A stretch of DNA of 21,161 nt from Plakobranchus ocellatus (GCA_019648995.1 BLXT01001848.1:3330564-3351724), one strand, 5' to 3'; positions 1-10,495 are shown, counted from the first letter of the stretch. The notes: generated by a model from the sequence alone, not told the origin. Numbers and translations are program-made.

Positions 1-711
1 AGAGAAAGAGAGAAATCAGTGAAGATTGTGATAGAATAGAAAAGCAAAGCAGGAAAATAATGATAGTCTGCATAATCATGAAGCCAGTTTGGAGTTTTGT
101 ATTAATAAAATGTACAAATTATATACAATTACAATGCATTTTCTGTCTTGGAACTGATTGTTCTTTGCCTCTGCAGGCTCCTCCTTGAAATTCTCTCATA
201 ACATTTTTTCCATTTCCATACGATACATTGATGATTATGTTCTTCCTTTCTCAGTTCTTAATTTAGAGAGAAACTACAAAGAACTAATTTATTGATGGAT
301 ATATTGACAGTTGTGGTTGCATGCTCAAACATATTTTCTGATAGTTTCCTTTCAAATCATATTGTGACCTGTTACTTATTATCACTCTATTGGGGATGCC
401 CTCTGCCCTTGAGAAAAAACCTGATCTTTTTGCGTGACTTTGAATACTTTGAAAACAAACATGGATGCACAATAAAAAGCAAACAAACAAAGTGTGAAAA
501 TTATAACCAGAGATTTTTCCAACGTAGGCCTACACTTTGTTCACCCAGACAGTTATTTTTGGGGGATTTTTTATTGGCCAGAAAACCAGCGCTCAACTCA
601 CATACAAAAAAAAAAGGAGGAGCTGGAATTTCGCAAAAGGACAGAGGTGCGGTTCAAACTGGAAAAAAAACATCTTACATATCAAATCCCTTGCTGCCAG
701 AGGTACCAAGG
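1..711. other. Non-coding, no assignable feature
   Basis: The open frames at 292-787 run through A-runs and show no family resemblance. A 10-bp palindrome, GTAGGCCTAC, sits at about 524-533. I see no exon of the syntaxin gene on the minus strand here. Confidence 0.5.
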
Positions 712-1146
712 TCAACCAAATGAGGAATGCCATGGTTTTTGCCCTTTTTTCAAAAAATCACTGTCTTTATTTTTTACACTAGAATAATAAAATTTTATTG
801 TGCTTATAAAATTATAAAAAAATTTTTGGAATTGCATGAACGGTTTTACTTTTTGTGATTTTTCAGAAAAATACAATTTTGTCATAATAAACTTTTTTGT
901 TAGTAATTCCCTAAATGCAGATGAAGTTGGACGGCCGGGTTCATCACTTTCACTTTCAATATAATCTTGAATGAAAGTATCGTCATATATATCATCTGCC
1001 TTGCTGTCCGATTCATCAATATCAGATCCTGGATTGACATAAAGATCAAGAGATTCAATAAATATTTCTTCTTCAAGACATGAGTGGGCTAGATCTCTAA
1101 TCATCAAAGTTTTTGGTGAGGCTTCAACTAGTTCAGCTTTTGCCAA
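712..1146 (-). pseudogene. Unassigned acidic ORF, possibly transposon-derived
   Basis: A minus-strand open frame of 144 codons, with the first ATG at 1104-1102. The middle is strongly acidic (SDIDESDSKADDIYDD, then ESESDEPGRPTSS), followed by a basic, aromatic-rich tail that looks like translated AT-rich non-coding DNA. Acidic low-complexity N-termini before the catalytic domain are usual in piggyBac-type transposases, and a clear example lies at 19075-19500. No transposase core follows here. I do not recognise a domain. It could be a decayed N-terminal transposase fragment or a chance ORF; only the acidic part (about 930-1104) looks like real coding sequence. Confidence 0.3.
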
Positions 1147-3335
1147 TTATAACTTTTTCTTTACCAAGGGAATTAACTCAAATAAAAAAGAATCCAAAGG
1201 GAAAAGGTTAAGGCTGATCATTGGCACTTTGTGCCAGACTGCCACGAAACACTTCGGATCTAAGTAAAAAAAAAATAGTAAAGTACTTCCCTAAACACCT
1301 CGGTAGTAGCAGTGAACAGTCTAGGTAATGCGTTGATACCTTTCGGTAGTGGCAGTGAGTGACTTAATAAATTTACTTCTCAGCTTTGAATTGCCTGTAC
1401 ATTAACTATTAAATTGGGAAAGAAGGGACCAGTAGATTTATGCTTAGCCTTAAATTCATCTTCTTCTTTTGCTTCTCCTCCCTATAGTTTTTATTCTGGT
1501 ATATAGTGAATATTTTCTGCATTTGTAGGTTTGGTAATTTTCAAAATAGTAATAACTCCATAATCTCTATGTCTTACCATCAATTATGCCCAATTATGCT
1601 TTATAATTTATATACAAGCCTGCATGAGCTGCCAAGGTATAACAGGAGATGGATTAAGCCTGGAGGCGACTTGTAGTGAAAGCAAACATTGATTTGATAA
1701 TTAAAAGTAAACAAAATTATGAATCTGGTTTTAAGCGAATGGTTAAAATAGAATTACTATCAAATACAGATGAATTGATGAATATACAACCAAGAAGCAA
1801 GGAATTTTTGCTTTTTAAAGATTAACTAAATTCCTAAAATAATAAATAACAAGTACCCCTCTCCACCCGTTGTGTTCTCTGACACTGATGAGCAGCATTT
1901 CAATACTTCTCAACTGATGTTTTTAATTGGGTAACTTCATGCAATTACTATAAAACTTGAAATGTAAAACATGAATTGGTGTACTTCATTACATGTATAG
2001 CATTAGAAATGAAACGCCTAAAAAATGTATGGTCTGTAAAATGTGGGTCAATTTCCTAAAACATTTCTCCCTCTTGTGCCAACAAATCATTCAACAACTT
2101 AATGAGAGACTATATTAAACTAATCTTTTTTATTAAATGCTGGATTATAAAAGCATTATTTTAACTAGTATCAAATTTGGAGCATTATCATTAAAGTACG
2201 CATTTTATTTTATTTACCTAAAAACTATTGCACTTTTTTGGCTAAAATTTTAGCCTCACCTTAACAACAAAAACCATAACCTTATCATATCAATTTATAC
2301 CATGTCGTATTAATATCATTATTCCTTACATATTCATTTATATGGTTATGTTTATATATTTCTCAATAATATGTGACTTTATATTTATAATATACTTTTT
2401 TTTCCAACTGTTATTACTTTTCTTTGCTATTGAACGAGTTTTTTAACACAAATTTATAAGCATAACTCTATAAATGATAGGCAAAGATACCTGAGTATAA
2501 TAATTTGATATTATAAATTTATCACTTTTGTGGACATAATAATGTAAGAAAATGAAGAAATATGTTTTCATTATTACAGAATGCTAGGTGACTTACACTA
2601 CAAATTTGAAGAGGGCAATAATGAAAGAAGATGACTATACTGTCTGTTTAGCAGCAGCAAAAGTATTAACACACTAAAAAAATAAGTGTCTATATTATGT
2701 GGATGTTTCCAAGCAGAAGCATAATTTTAGTTCTTTCTCACTAAAAAGTATTTTATTATAGAACTGAGAGCTTCGAAAGGTCGTATTTACCTTCAACTCT
2801 AAAAACTGCAGGATACGAAGCTGAAGAAAGTAGACAGGGAAAATGAAATATAAATTGAAGGAATCTACTTACATTAATTTAGCAAGCTATGTGCAGAGCA
2901 TCTTCACAAGACCAAAAAAAATTTATAGCAATAAACACTAGAAGATTAAAGAAAAACAGCCTGTTTAAAAAATTATCCTGAAAAAAGACCCAGCTGATAC
3001 AGGTAAGCCCAGACATTCTAAGAAAAGCTATAAATTACAGAAAAGTAAAACAAAAACAACATTAATCCACTTAGATCTATTGCTCCATAATTCTAGTCAC
3101 ACTAGAGTAGAAATACCTTGGTAAGCAAGTACACAAAGCAGCCAACTTGTCAAAGTCAAAGGGTGCAAATCATTTTAAATGTGCATTAAATCGTGACTAG
3201 TCACTGTAATGCAGTAAACCTCATCACTGTAAGGTGGAAAATTGATCTTACTTTTTAGTGTTTGTATCCATTGTTTCTTTACAAATCAATAAAAAAAAGA
3301 ATTCCTTGAAAAATTTCAATAGACCTCAAGATCTA
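1147..3335. other. AT-rich non-coding DNA
   Basis: Stop codons are frequent in all frames and no domain is readable. CGGTAGTRGCAGTGA occurs twice close together (about 1301-1315 and 1344-1358), suggesting a small diverged duplication. Nothing else stands out. Confidence 0.5.
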
Positions 3336-3364
3336 AACACACACACGCACTCTCTCTCTCTCTT
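3336..3364. repeat. Short (CA)n(CT)n microsatellite
   Basis: ACACACACACGC followed by ACTCTCTCTCTCTCT forms a compound dinucleotide repeat of about 29 bp. Confidence 0.85.
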
Positions 3365-4190
3365 TGAACACATGTATACTAATTGTTTTTTTGTTTTTTT
3401 TAGATAATCATGATTTGTTTCAAACTTCTAAACTATTAATCGGAATCACTTTTAAAAACTGTATCACAGACTAAATGGTTTGATGATAACATGCGTGTTT
3501 GTTTCAAGAGAGAGTAATTATTGCAGATTGAATTAAAAAAATTAATTCCTTTGAAAAATGTTATTTGGGCACTATATAATATACAACTTGATCAATGTAA
3601 ACCACATAGGTAAATATATCATTGTTGCCATTCATTATCCTCCTACAGACCTAACTCTATAGGACAGTCTCTATGCAAATAGCAAACAGCAGCAACAGTA
3701 CACTAAAAAAAATTAAAAATTTTCAAGCTAAAGGTATGTATATTACATAAACATAATTTTTAAAAAAATTTATTTTTGAGCTTAATACACACATAGTAAT
3801 ATAATTGTCAATATAAAATTTTGATCAGAATATTTAGTGATAGATTAGTTACAATCTGCAATTTAAGAAGACATTAGTAATTACCTACATATGTATAAGT
3901 ATTGTACTGTCTAATAATAATTTCACAATTATACTTACTCCTAGGTCTCAAACAGACCAATCAAATCTTAGTGATGCAGTGCTGGTTTGCTCAGCTGATG
4001 TTTTGCTGGAGTGAGATCACTATCCTCTCCACATTTCTCAACAATAAACTGATCATAAAAGCATAAGATCATACCCATATCGCAGGTTCCTCCGCAAAGC
4101 CTGTTTCAACACCGTTTACGATGATCACGTAATGATCTTTCTCCTCGCAAGTCACGCAAGTCATCAGATTTTATATAACTGTTATTGTGG
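3365..4190. other. AT-rich non-coding DNA
   Basis: No coding segment is recognised. The part from about 3950 to 4180 is richer in GC than its surroundings and contains several short words such as GATGATCACG, but it translates with stops on both strands and matches no syntaxin exon. Confidence 0.45.
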
Positions 4191-4255
4191 TTTATCCTGG
4201 CGCAAATTTCAGCCCTCTCTGCAAATTTCCGCAATTTTTCATTTTTCCAAACTTT

Positions 4256-4322
4256 AAAAAAAAAAAAACAGAAAAAATCATGGATACATTGTATCCATGA
4301 TTTTTTCTGTTTTTTTTTTTTT
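4256..4322. repeat. 67-bp palindrome with 33-bp perfect arms
   Basis: The arms 4256-4288 and 4290-4322 are exact reverse complements around the single base T at 4289. Each arm runs from an A13 (or T13) tract through CAGAAAAAATCATGGATACA. With imperfect pairing (CATTTTTCC against GAAAATG) it may extend somewhat further on both sides. Confidence 0.95.
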
Positions 4323-4462
4323 TGAAAATGATCATAAATGCCCAGATAGCAATATCAACTTTATCCTGACTGACTGGCAAACGGGAAAGAATCGGGAAAG
4401 AATAGTTCTAAAAGAAAAACACATAGAGTCTAGGCCAGTCTAAGTTGGTTTGGATAGTTTTT

Positions 4463-4651
4463 GGGACAGCCTCAAGTCAGACATTCCACAGCTTGCTGAA
4501 TGTGCTTCCAACTTATCCAAATATGCATGCTTGAACTCTGCTGATGCAGAAAGGAGTTTTTCCATTTTTATCTATGTTTTTTTCAGACAAGTTGAGGAGA
4601 TTAAATAAGGAAAGTTTAAAGGCCTTGGTCTTTTTGTATTGCAAATAACAA
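4463..4651 (+). pseudogene. hAT-family transposase C-terminal relic, frameshifted
   Basis: Reading from 4463 gives FWDSLKSDIPQLAECASNLS, KYACLNSADAERSFSIF, the dimerisation-region signature of hAT transposases (small residue, Asn-Ala-Asp-x-Glu-Arg-x-Phe-Ser). After about 4570 the frame is lost in a T run. One frame over it resumes as SDKLRRLNKESLKALVFLYCK, with a stop near 4649-4651, which is how this domain normally ends. So it is a decayed copy with at least one indel. Nothing upstream looks like the catalytic part or the BED zinc finger, so only the C-terminus survives. I cannot define terminal inverted repeats or the 8-bp target duplication. Confidence 0.72.
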
Positions 4652-4831
4652 TTTCAAGACAGATATGACAAAATCACATGTGTCTCTTTGCAGATAATTG
4701 GATCATGTGTGACCATTATTATCTCTTTGCCGGGTATCAAGTCTTACATGACCCAATCTCTTCGCTGGTGATTGGGTCTATTATAAGTACAGGACCAGTA
4801 TTTCTTTACAGTCATCGGGTTGTATTGAAAA

Positions 4832-4998
4832 CCTCACTTTTATATGCATCACCACTGCATGAATTAACATGAGGATATGTATTAATGTTTTAAAACCAAC
4901 ATTTCATTAGAAAAGACACACTTTTTATAGGCATCACCAACATACAGGTTAACATAAAGATATGCATCCATATTTTAAAACTAATATTTTTTATCACT
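4832..4998. repeat. Diverged tandem duplication, ~85-bp unit
   Basis: Unit 1 (about 4832-4914) and unit 2 (about 4917-4998) share, in order, CACTTTTTATA-like, GCATCACCA, a TTAACAT word, GATATG and TTTTAAAAC at a constant offset of about 85 bp, with many point differences. It directly follows the hAT relic and may be part of its old 3' flank. Confidence 0.65.
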
Positions 4999-5046
4999 TA
5001 GGCACTCATTTACCCAATGTGCGAAATCTCTTTCAAAATTTCCTTT

Positions 5047-5227
5047 AAAAAATCTTTTTTTCTGATTGAAAAAAAAAATGTGAGGGAATCTGTTTGATTT
5101 CATTATTTACAAGAAATGCATTGTTCTTTATTAAGATTAAAAAATCTTTTTTTCTGGTTGAAAAAAAATGTGGGGGAATCTGCTTGATTTCATTATTTAC
5201 AAGAAATGTATTGTTCTTTATTAAGAT
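5047..5227. repeat. Recent tandem duplication, ~90-bp unit
   Basis: Two copies, 5047-5138 and 5139-5227, differ at only a few transitions and in the length of an A run. CATTATTTACAAGAAATG begins at 5101 and again at 5191, exactly 90 bp apart. The apparent ORFs on both strands here are translations of this repeat, not genes. Confidence 0.93.
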
Positions 5228-5959
5228 GAGACACACTTCTAACATGTCAAGTCTTTCTTTTGGTAGATATATATTCTTTTCAGATACAAAAAAGTACATG
5301 TATGTTTGACTGCTGATGATAAGAAAGTTATACAGTTAACTGACTTTCCATATCAGTGGCTTTACAAATCTTTGGAAAAAAATCTTACTTATTCACTAAG
5401 AATGTGTAGAAACTCATCAGATCTGTGATCTGTGCACATTTTTCTCTACATTTTGATTCACTGATTAATCAAGATAAAAAAAATAACATTTGGAAAGAAA
5501 AAAACTGTCTAGAGAATTAAAAAACTGTCTAGGGAATTAAGAAAACCTTCTAATCCAAAAGTTTCTGGGTTCTAACATTTAAAATCTTGTTTTTAGCAAT
5601 ATTGGGATTTCTCTGAGGGAAATTTATAAACATGCAATTTTTTCCTTCATGAAAAAGGAGAGAAACCAAATAGCATTTGATTTTTAAATTTTCTGACACT
5701 TAGGTCATATGGGTCTTCTATACTGCAGACTATAAAAAGTGCGTATTTATTTTACAAATCCTAACTTGTGTAGTGATTTTTAAAAAAAGATTTCTAAGTT
5801 TAACCTCTTTTTTTCTGCCTCAAACTTGATGTCAAAGTAGGGTTCACTACCGCTCCTTATTTTTTCTTTCCATGAAGGACAATTTCTGTTTTTTTAAACT
5901 CTTGCTGTTATTTCAAATCACATTTCCAAAAAAATTGGCAACATCCTGTGAAGACTCTT
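5228..5959. other. AT-rich non-coding DNA
   Basis: There is a short local duplication of AAAACTGTCTAG(A/G)GAATTAA at about 5502-5540. I see no exon of the syntaxin SNARE domain here on the minus strand. Confidence 0.5.
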
Positions 5960-6065
5960 CTCTCTAAGTACCCTTGTTTGGAACAGACATTGGTGATCAT
6001 GTTCCTCCACACAAACCTGTTCTCATTTAACTAGAGAAAGTCGCTAGTATTACCTACTGTCCTGG
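5960..6065 (-). mobile_element. LINE 3'-end fragment
   Basis: The reverse complement of this stretch aligns with the 3' end of the larger LINE relic (about 8276-8385). Shared blocks include ACAGGTTTG, GAGGAACATGA, CCAAT, CTGTTCCA and a purine-rich end. It translates in pieces resembling the C-terminus of invertebrate non-LTR retrotransposon ORF2 proteins. It has the opposite orientation to the larger copy and is severely truncated; no reverse-transcriptase motif remains. Confidence 0.7.
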
Positions 6066-6492
6066 GTAAGATTTAAATAAATTTAATTTTCTCTTCAACT
6101 CTGTTCTCCTAAAGCTGTGCTAACAATTGCTCATTAGTTGAATCTAAATATAAACAGCACTAGTACTTATCAAGAAGTTTTAGAATAATCCTATATGTCT
6201 AGCTAAAAATGATATACTTGACCCATGTGGATGTTTTTTGCAGCCTCCCACAGAGTTGCCTTGAAGCAAGCTAAAATGACTCAGACCTCAGAAACTAAAG
6301 ATTATGAAATTATGAAATTTATAAATTATAAAATATTCAATTAGCTTGCTAATTGTGAAAACTGCATTCCAATGTTTTGGTTGTTTGTTAAAGAAAAAAA
6401 AAATTAAACACTTTTCTTTGTGCCTTTTGTCTCAAAACATATTATTTCTCATTAAAGTGATGAATTATTCACAGAAAAAAACATTCTCTGAC
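6066..6492 (-). other. STX6: Start of the next syntaxin-6 intron
   Basis: The intron downstream of exon C begins GTCAGA at 6492. A minus-strand start in this stretch would be intronic. No SNARE-domain coding sequence is seen here or further down to position 1. Confidence 0.6.
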
Positions 6493-6669
6493 TTTCTGCT
6501 GTTGTTGTGTGTCATCAATATAGCGATGATTCGCCTGTTCCATCTCTTCATCCAGACGCCGATACTTGTCTTGTGGCAAATTTAGACCATTTGAGGATGT
6601 TTGACCATGCCTTAAGCCTGCTCCATCCCTCTGTCTATTTGTTGGGCTTGAGATTTGATTCTTCATGTC
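6493..6669 (-). CDS. STX6: Syntaxin-6 orthologue, internal exon C (linker before SNARE motif)
   Basis: The exon encodes DMKNQISS, a Ser/Gly/Gln-rich linker, then DKYRRLDEEMEQANHRYIDD and TQQQQK. Human syntaxin-6 has DMKDQMST, a similar low-complexity linker, then [20 protein letters not shown] and QQAQQQ. This segment connects the Habc bundle to the SNARE helix and contains the start of the amphipathic region. The exon is exactly 177 nt (59 codons), phase 0 at both ends. The acceptor is a long pyrimidine tract ending in TATATGTAG at 6672-6670. The donor reads AAA|GTCAGA at 6492, a rather weak U2 site. The next exon should start with the equivalent of human LIVEQQDEQL, but I found no such sequence between 6490 and 1, so the SNARE and membrane-anchor exons lie beyond the low-coordinate edge. 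Confidence 0.93.
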
Positions 6670-6919
6670 CTACATATAAGAAAAAAATGAAAAGACCGTT
6701 TAATATTGTGAGTTATGATGTATAACTTAGCTCCTTTCTTCGTAAGCAGGATAAATCCCATTAGTTACTCGAGTTGACTACAGATAAGTTGATATCTCTG
6801 GATGATTAAAAAGACTCACATGAAAAGAAGTTAAAGTAATGGAATCTTTTTATTTCTTGGATTTTTTTTTTCAATTACACCTATTTGTGCAAATCAAAAG
6901 ATAAAACAATTTTAACGGA

Positions 6920-8390
6920 AAAGAAGGAGGTACTACACGGATAGTCGAACATGTTGAAGATGTCTTCAAAGATGATAGGGGTGAAAAACCCACAGGATGC
7001 AACTATCCTTAAAGAGTAAAGGCAGCACTAAAGAAAATGAAAAATGGAAAAGCCTTGAGACCAGGTAACATCAAAACAATTACAACTTCACATAACTTAG
7101 CAATAGATTTGACAATAAAACTCTTAAATACAATATATGACTGAGTTACAAGACCAGATCTTTGTAAATTTGTTTTTACAGAACTATCTAAAACACCAGA
7201 GGCAAAAGAATGTGACCTTTATGGAACAATCTGTTTAATGAGCCATTTTACAAAAAATCCTGTTGCCTGTTTTGAGGCATAATGCACTTGAGTCTAAAAC
7301 CAAAAATAAATGGGAAAACATACTTTGACTTTGTACCTGATTAAGGACTAGAAAAGCAATATTCATTTTGTCAATGCTTATTAAAAGGTGTTTAGAAACA
7401 CAAAAAGAGCTCTATTACTGCTTCATTGATTATTCTGAGGCCCAATTAGAGTAAAACATGGAGAGCTGTTTCATATATGCTAAATACAAGACAAATAAGA
7501 AATTTATGGTAAGGATCTGAGAGTAATTAGAAATTTATACTGGGATCAAACCGCATCAGTAAGAATTGTAAGAGAACACAGTGCTTTCAAATCCATCAAA
7601 AGAGGTGTGAGGCAGGGATGCATAATGTCTTCTGATCTTTTTAATCTGTATAGTGAAACAATTTTAAGGAATCTAAAGGATATTTCAGGCTCAAAAGCAT
7701 ACAATACATATATTGTTAAAGAAAGGGAAAGAATGGGCCTGTCTTTGAATGTGAAAAAAAGGAATGCGTGGTCATAAAAAAAAAAAAAAATCCTCACATC
7801 TCAAATACAATCCAGTTACCAAAAAAAAAAAAACCATTCATATATCTTGGCTCTCACTCTCAGAGAATATGAGATGGTAGATGCGCAAGGGAAATAAGAA
7901 AAAGAATAGCCATGGCCAAAAATACACTTTAAAAAATGAAACCAATACTTGCAAAGAGCTAGAGAAACATGTACAGTCACCAAAAAACATATGCGAAAAC
8001 ATATGCAAGGTTAATACTATTATATTATATGGCAATCCAAGGAAATAGAGAGAAAACTGGAAGCAGTACATGTAGTGTGGTGGCTTATCAGAAGAATGAT
8101 TAGAATATCACCAACAAAACAAAACAAAAAAAAAGTCCAATGGATCAGTAATCAAAGAAGCTAATCATTGATTTAAGCCATAAGATTGAGTCTACTTCAA
8201 TTTTTCAGGCACATTTGCCGACACAAGGATTTAGAACACTTAGCAATCACTGGAAAAAATGAAGGCAAATGTAGACAATAGGTAAAAGTAGAAAGAACTT
8301 TATAAGGTTAACTGTGTACAGGTTTGAGTAGAGGAACATGACCCCCAATATAACTGTTCCAGACAGGGCACCTAAAGAAGAAGATTTGTT
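6920..8390 (+). pseudogene. Non-LTR retrotransposon (LINE) reverse-transcriptase relic
   Basis: Translated in several frames, this gives the ordered landmarks of a LINE ORF2 protein: VEDVFKDDRGEKPT (about 6950), AALKKMKNGKALRPGNI (7024-7074), CDLYGTICLMSH, YCFIDYSEA (7420-7443), DLRVIRNLYWDQTASVRI, then KRGVRQGCIMSSDLFNLYSE (7597-7656), and GLSLNVKK. The 3' end reads as the usual TVPDRAPKKK-type tail (about 8355-8385). Stops and frameshifts are scattered throughout. The segment that should hold the catalytic YADD box is missing between the LYSE block and GLSLNVKK (about 7690-7735), so this copy is catalytically dead even if repaired elsewhere. The endonuclease domain is absent, which fits 5' truncation. 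It lies antisense to the syntaxin gene in its B-C intron. I do not assign a clade. Confidence 0.85.
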
Positions 8391-8931
8391 GGAAAACATT
8401 TTTTCACAACACTGGCCTTTTAATTTTTAGTGGTTTGGTAGGAAGGAGGAAAGAGAAAATAGCTATTGTGTGGGTCATCGACCAAAATCTCAATGTTGAG
8501 GCCATGCTCAACCATCATTGCCTCAATGAGTCTTATCAAAAACAAGAGCCTGATCTTTGAGTGATGAATACCAATTCCATTACTTTAATCATTCTATTGA
8601 CAAATAAGATGCTCAAACTTATTTCATGTCTCCTACTACATCTCCTGTAGCCATTCCATGGCAGATTTACTAATAAAGTTGTGATCAATACCAAATTAAA
8701 TTAAGATTGATTTAAATAAATAGCTTTAAAATCCTTCATCATTAAAGAGTCTACAGGTGGAATGAGAAGATCTTTTCAGCCCTCACAACAATTATGTTGA
8801 AATCATTATCACTCAGTTTTGGGTTCACAATTAAACAACTACAAAGAACAATGTTCTGGAAAATATGATAGACTAAGTAACGCTGACTGTATTACAACTT
8901 GCCAGGTTTTCTTCTCCGAAATAGGACATTG
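8391..8931. other. Intronic DNA, nothing recognised
   Basis: The stretch is AT-rich with stops in all frames, and I see no repeat structure. Confidence 0.5.
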
Positions 8932-9287
8932 TTAGCGTAGGCCCACACTGAAGGCGACGCGACTTGTCATGGCTAACTTGAAGGACTGATGTCGCCATTT
9001 TTGCGCACTGCCCACTGACAAGTTAGCCTGATAATTTGCATAACAAGACTGGCCTCGTGATTCGTGCGGCAACGGTCAGTAAATTATGCATGGTCACATA
9101 ATGGCACTTCCCTTTCCCTTATCCAAAAGAGCCACTGTTGGAGAACCAGGCTGTAAAATACAAAGGATAGCTCTGATGCTCCGACAAGTAGCCGACTTGG
9201 TGTGTGCTTGTACCAAAGAAAGAGAGTATTCCAAAACATGTATTGTTGGACACCTGAACTACTGCCTCCAGTGTGGGCCTACGCTTA
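8932..9287. mobile_element. MITE with TTA target duplications (Harbinger-like)
   Basis: The ends are inverted repeats: GCGTAGGCCCACACTG at 8935-8950 and its exact reverse complement at 9269-9284, extending with one mismatch to about 21 bp (…AGGC). The element is flanked by TTA on both sides (8932-8934, 9285-9287). TWA 3-bp target duplications are characteristic of PIF/Harbinger elements. The 350-bp interior is clearly richer in GC than its surroundings and contains an internal inverted repeat, GGCTAACTTG at about 8973 with CAAGTTAGCC at about 9019. There is no transposase. An open frame starting at 9086 runs out of the element and is probably not a gene. Confidence 0.78.
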
Positions 9288-10000
9288 TAATTACAAACAC
9301 AGCGGTTTTTTTTAATGTGTGCAAAATTTAATCCTTAAAGAAAATTTTGAACAAGCAAAGATCAACAGCTAAAAAATTCCTTGATTCTCTAAAATAACCA
9401 CCTCCTCCTCAATTTCTATACTAATAATTTGTCACTCAAATATATAGTAGAGTTTACATACAGAGCGGACCCTCACCATTTCCTGCTCTTATCCTTCTGT
9501 ATAGAGAACATGCCTGTCTGCAGGATTACAGCAGACTAGACTTTCCCATAAAGAGGACCCACTGCAAGTCTCTAGACATTTTCCGAGTTTATTGACATTC
9601 CTTAAGTCTCTTGCCAAGAATATAATTTCTTTTTCATATATCATATTACAGAATCTCCAGCATGATATATAGGAGAGAGGACTATGTATGTGTTTGTATA
9701 TGCGTGTAAATGATACTTTGTGTGCTGCCTCAATTCAACTTACAGGCCTAACATGAGGGGGCAGTTAATGATTGCATAATGAAGGGGATAGGGAAAACAG
9801 AAACTTTTAAGAGAGTAGACACAAGGTTGCACTGATGTATGAAGAATGCAAACAATTGTGGCTAGTATAAAAAGGCCTGTAGGGGCCCACTATATGCTAC
9901 AGAACATACACATGTTGGGCTTTTATCCTTGATGATCGAAATGGGGGGGAAGGGGAGGAGGAAGATGGACAGAGGAATAAACTCATAGTTAGTTTTCTAG
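9288..10000. other. Intronic DNA, nothing recognised
   Basis: No domain or repeat boundary was found. A G-rich patch (GGGGGGGAAGGGGAGGAGG) sits at about 9944-9962. Confidence 0.5.
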
Positions 10001-10469
10001 ATGTATCTGGCATCGCGGTTTAACGCGGCCGCATTTTTTTTACTTTGCCGCACTTTTTCCACATTTTTTCTCATTTCTCTACGCAATTTTTTATAGCAAT
10101 CAAAATCAGATTTTGAAAGGTTTTTTTAATTTCTTCGCTTGCCAACATACTGGCTTTGCCAAGCTAACACTTTTTGCTCTAAAGACTGGATATGGTACCC
10201 AAATCCTCCATCAAAGGTGCTGAGGCCGAAGAGTGAGAATATTTATTTTCTACTCCTCTTTGGCTGAGGCCTACATTTTCATTGAAAATTCCTCTTTCAA
10301 TATAATTTTTTTTTATAAACTGCTTGTGAAAGTAAAGATATTCTTTGTGCACACGTAAAGCTTTGTGTGGTTTGCATCTGTTGATTGGTACTATTTTTTA
10401 TTTTTATTTCTTAATTCAACCCCCCCAATTATGTGCCGCTCTACGGCCGTGAGCAACAAAGGTTGACCA
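10001..10469. other. Unclassified repeat-like segment with CpG cluster
   Basis: It begins ATGTATCTGGCATCGCGG and continues through GCGGCCGC, an unusual CpG-dense spot in AT-rich DNA. The word ATCTGGCATC(A/G)CGG recurs inverted at about 12293-12307, so the two may belong to one repeat family. Part of the CTACTCCTCTTTGGC motif set starts here (10250). Confidence 0.4.
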
Positions 10470-10482
10470 NNNNNNNNNNNNN
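10470..10482. other. Assembly gap (13 N)
   Basis: Thirteen N are followed immediately by thirteen C (10483-10495). The homopolymer is the likely cause of the gap, and its true length is unknown. Confidence 0.98.
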
Positions 10483-10495
10483 CCCCCCCCCCCCC

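Noticed and set aside
292-787. Three overlapping plus-strand ORFs
   Set aside because: They run through A-tracts, conflict with one another in frame, and match no family.
4678-4872. 64-codon plus-strand ORF
   Set aside because: It ends within the ~85-bp duplicated unit and has no domain; likely chance.
5045-5309. Overlapping ORFs on both strands
   Set aside because: They are translations of the 90-bp tandem duplication, shown by repeated peptide blocks.
1-6490. SNARE-motif and transmembrane exons of syntaxin-6
   Set aside because: I searched the minus strand for sequences encoding the EQQDEQL / GVLKNMS / DRRQWC landmarks and found none; the exons are taken to lie outside the window.
7546-8071. 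Minus-strand ORFs
   Set aside because: They are antisense shadows of the plus-strand LINE relic and are Phe/Leu-rich.
9086-9331. 81-codon ORF as a gene
   Set aside because: It lies mostly inside the MITE and crosses its terminal repeat and target duplication; no family resemblance.
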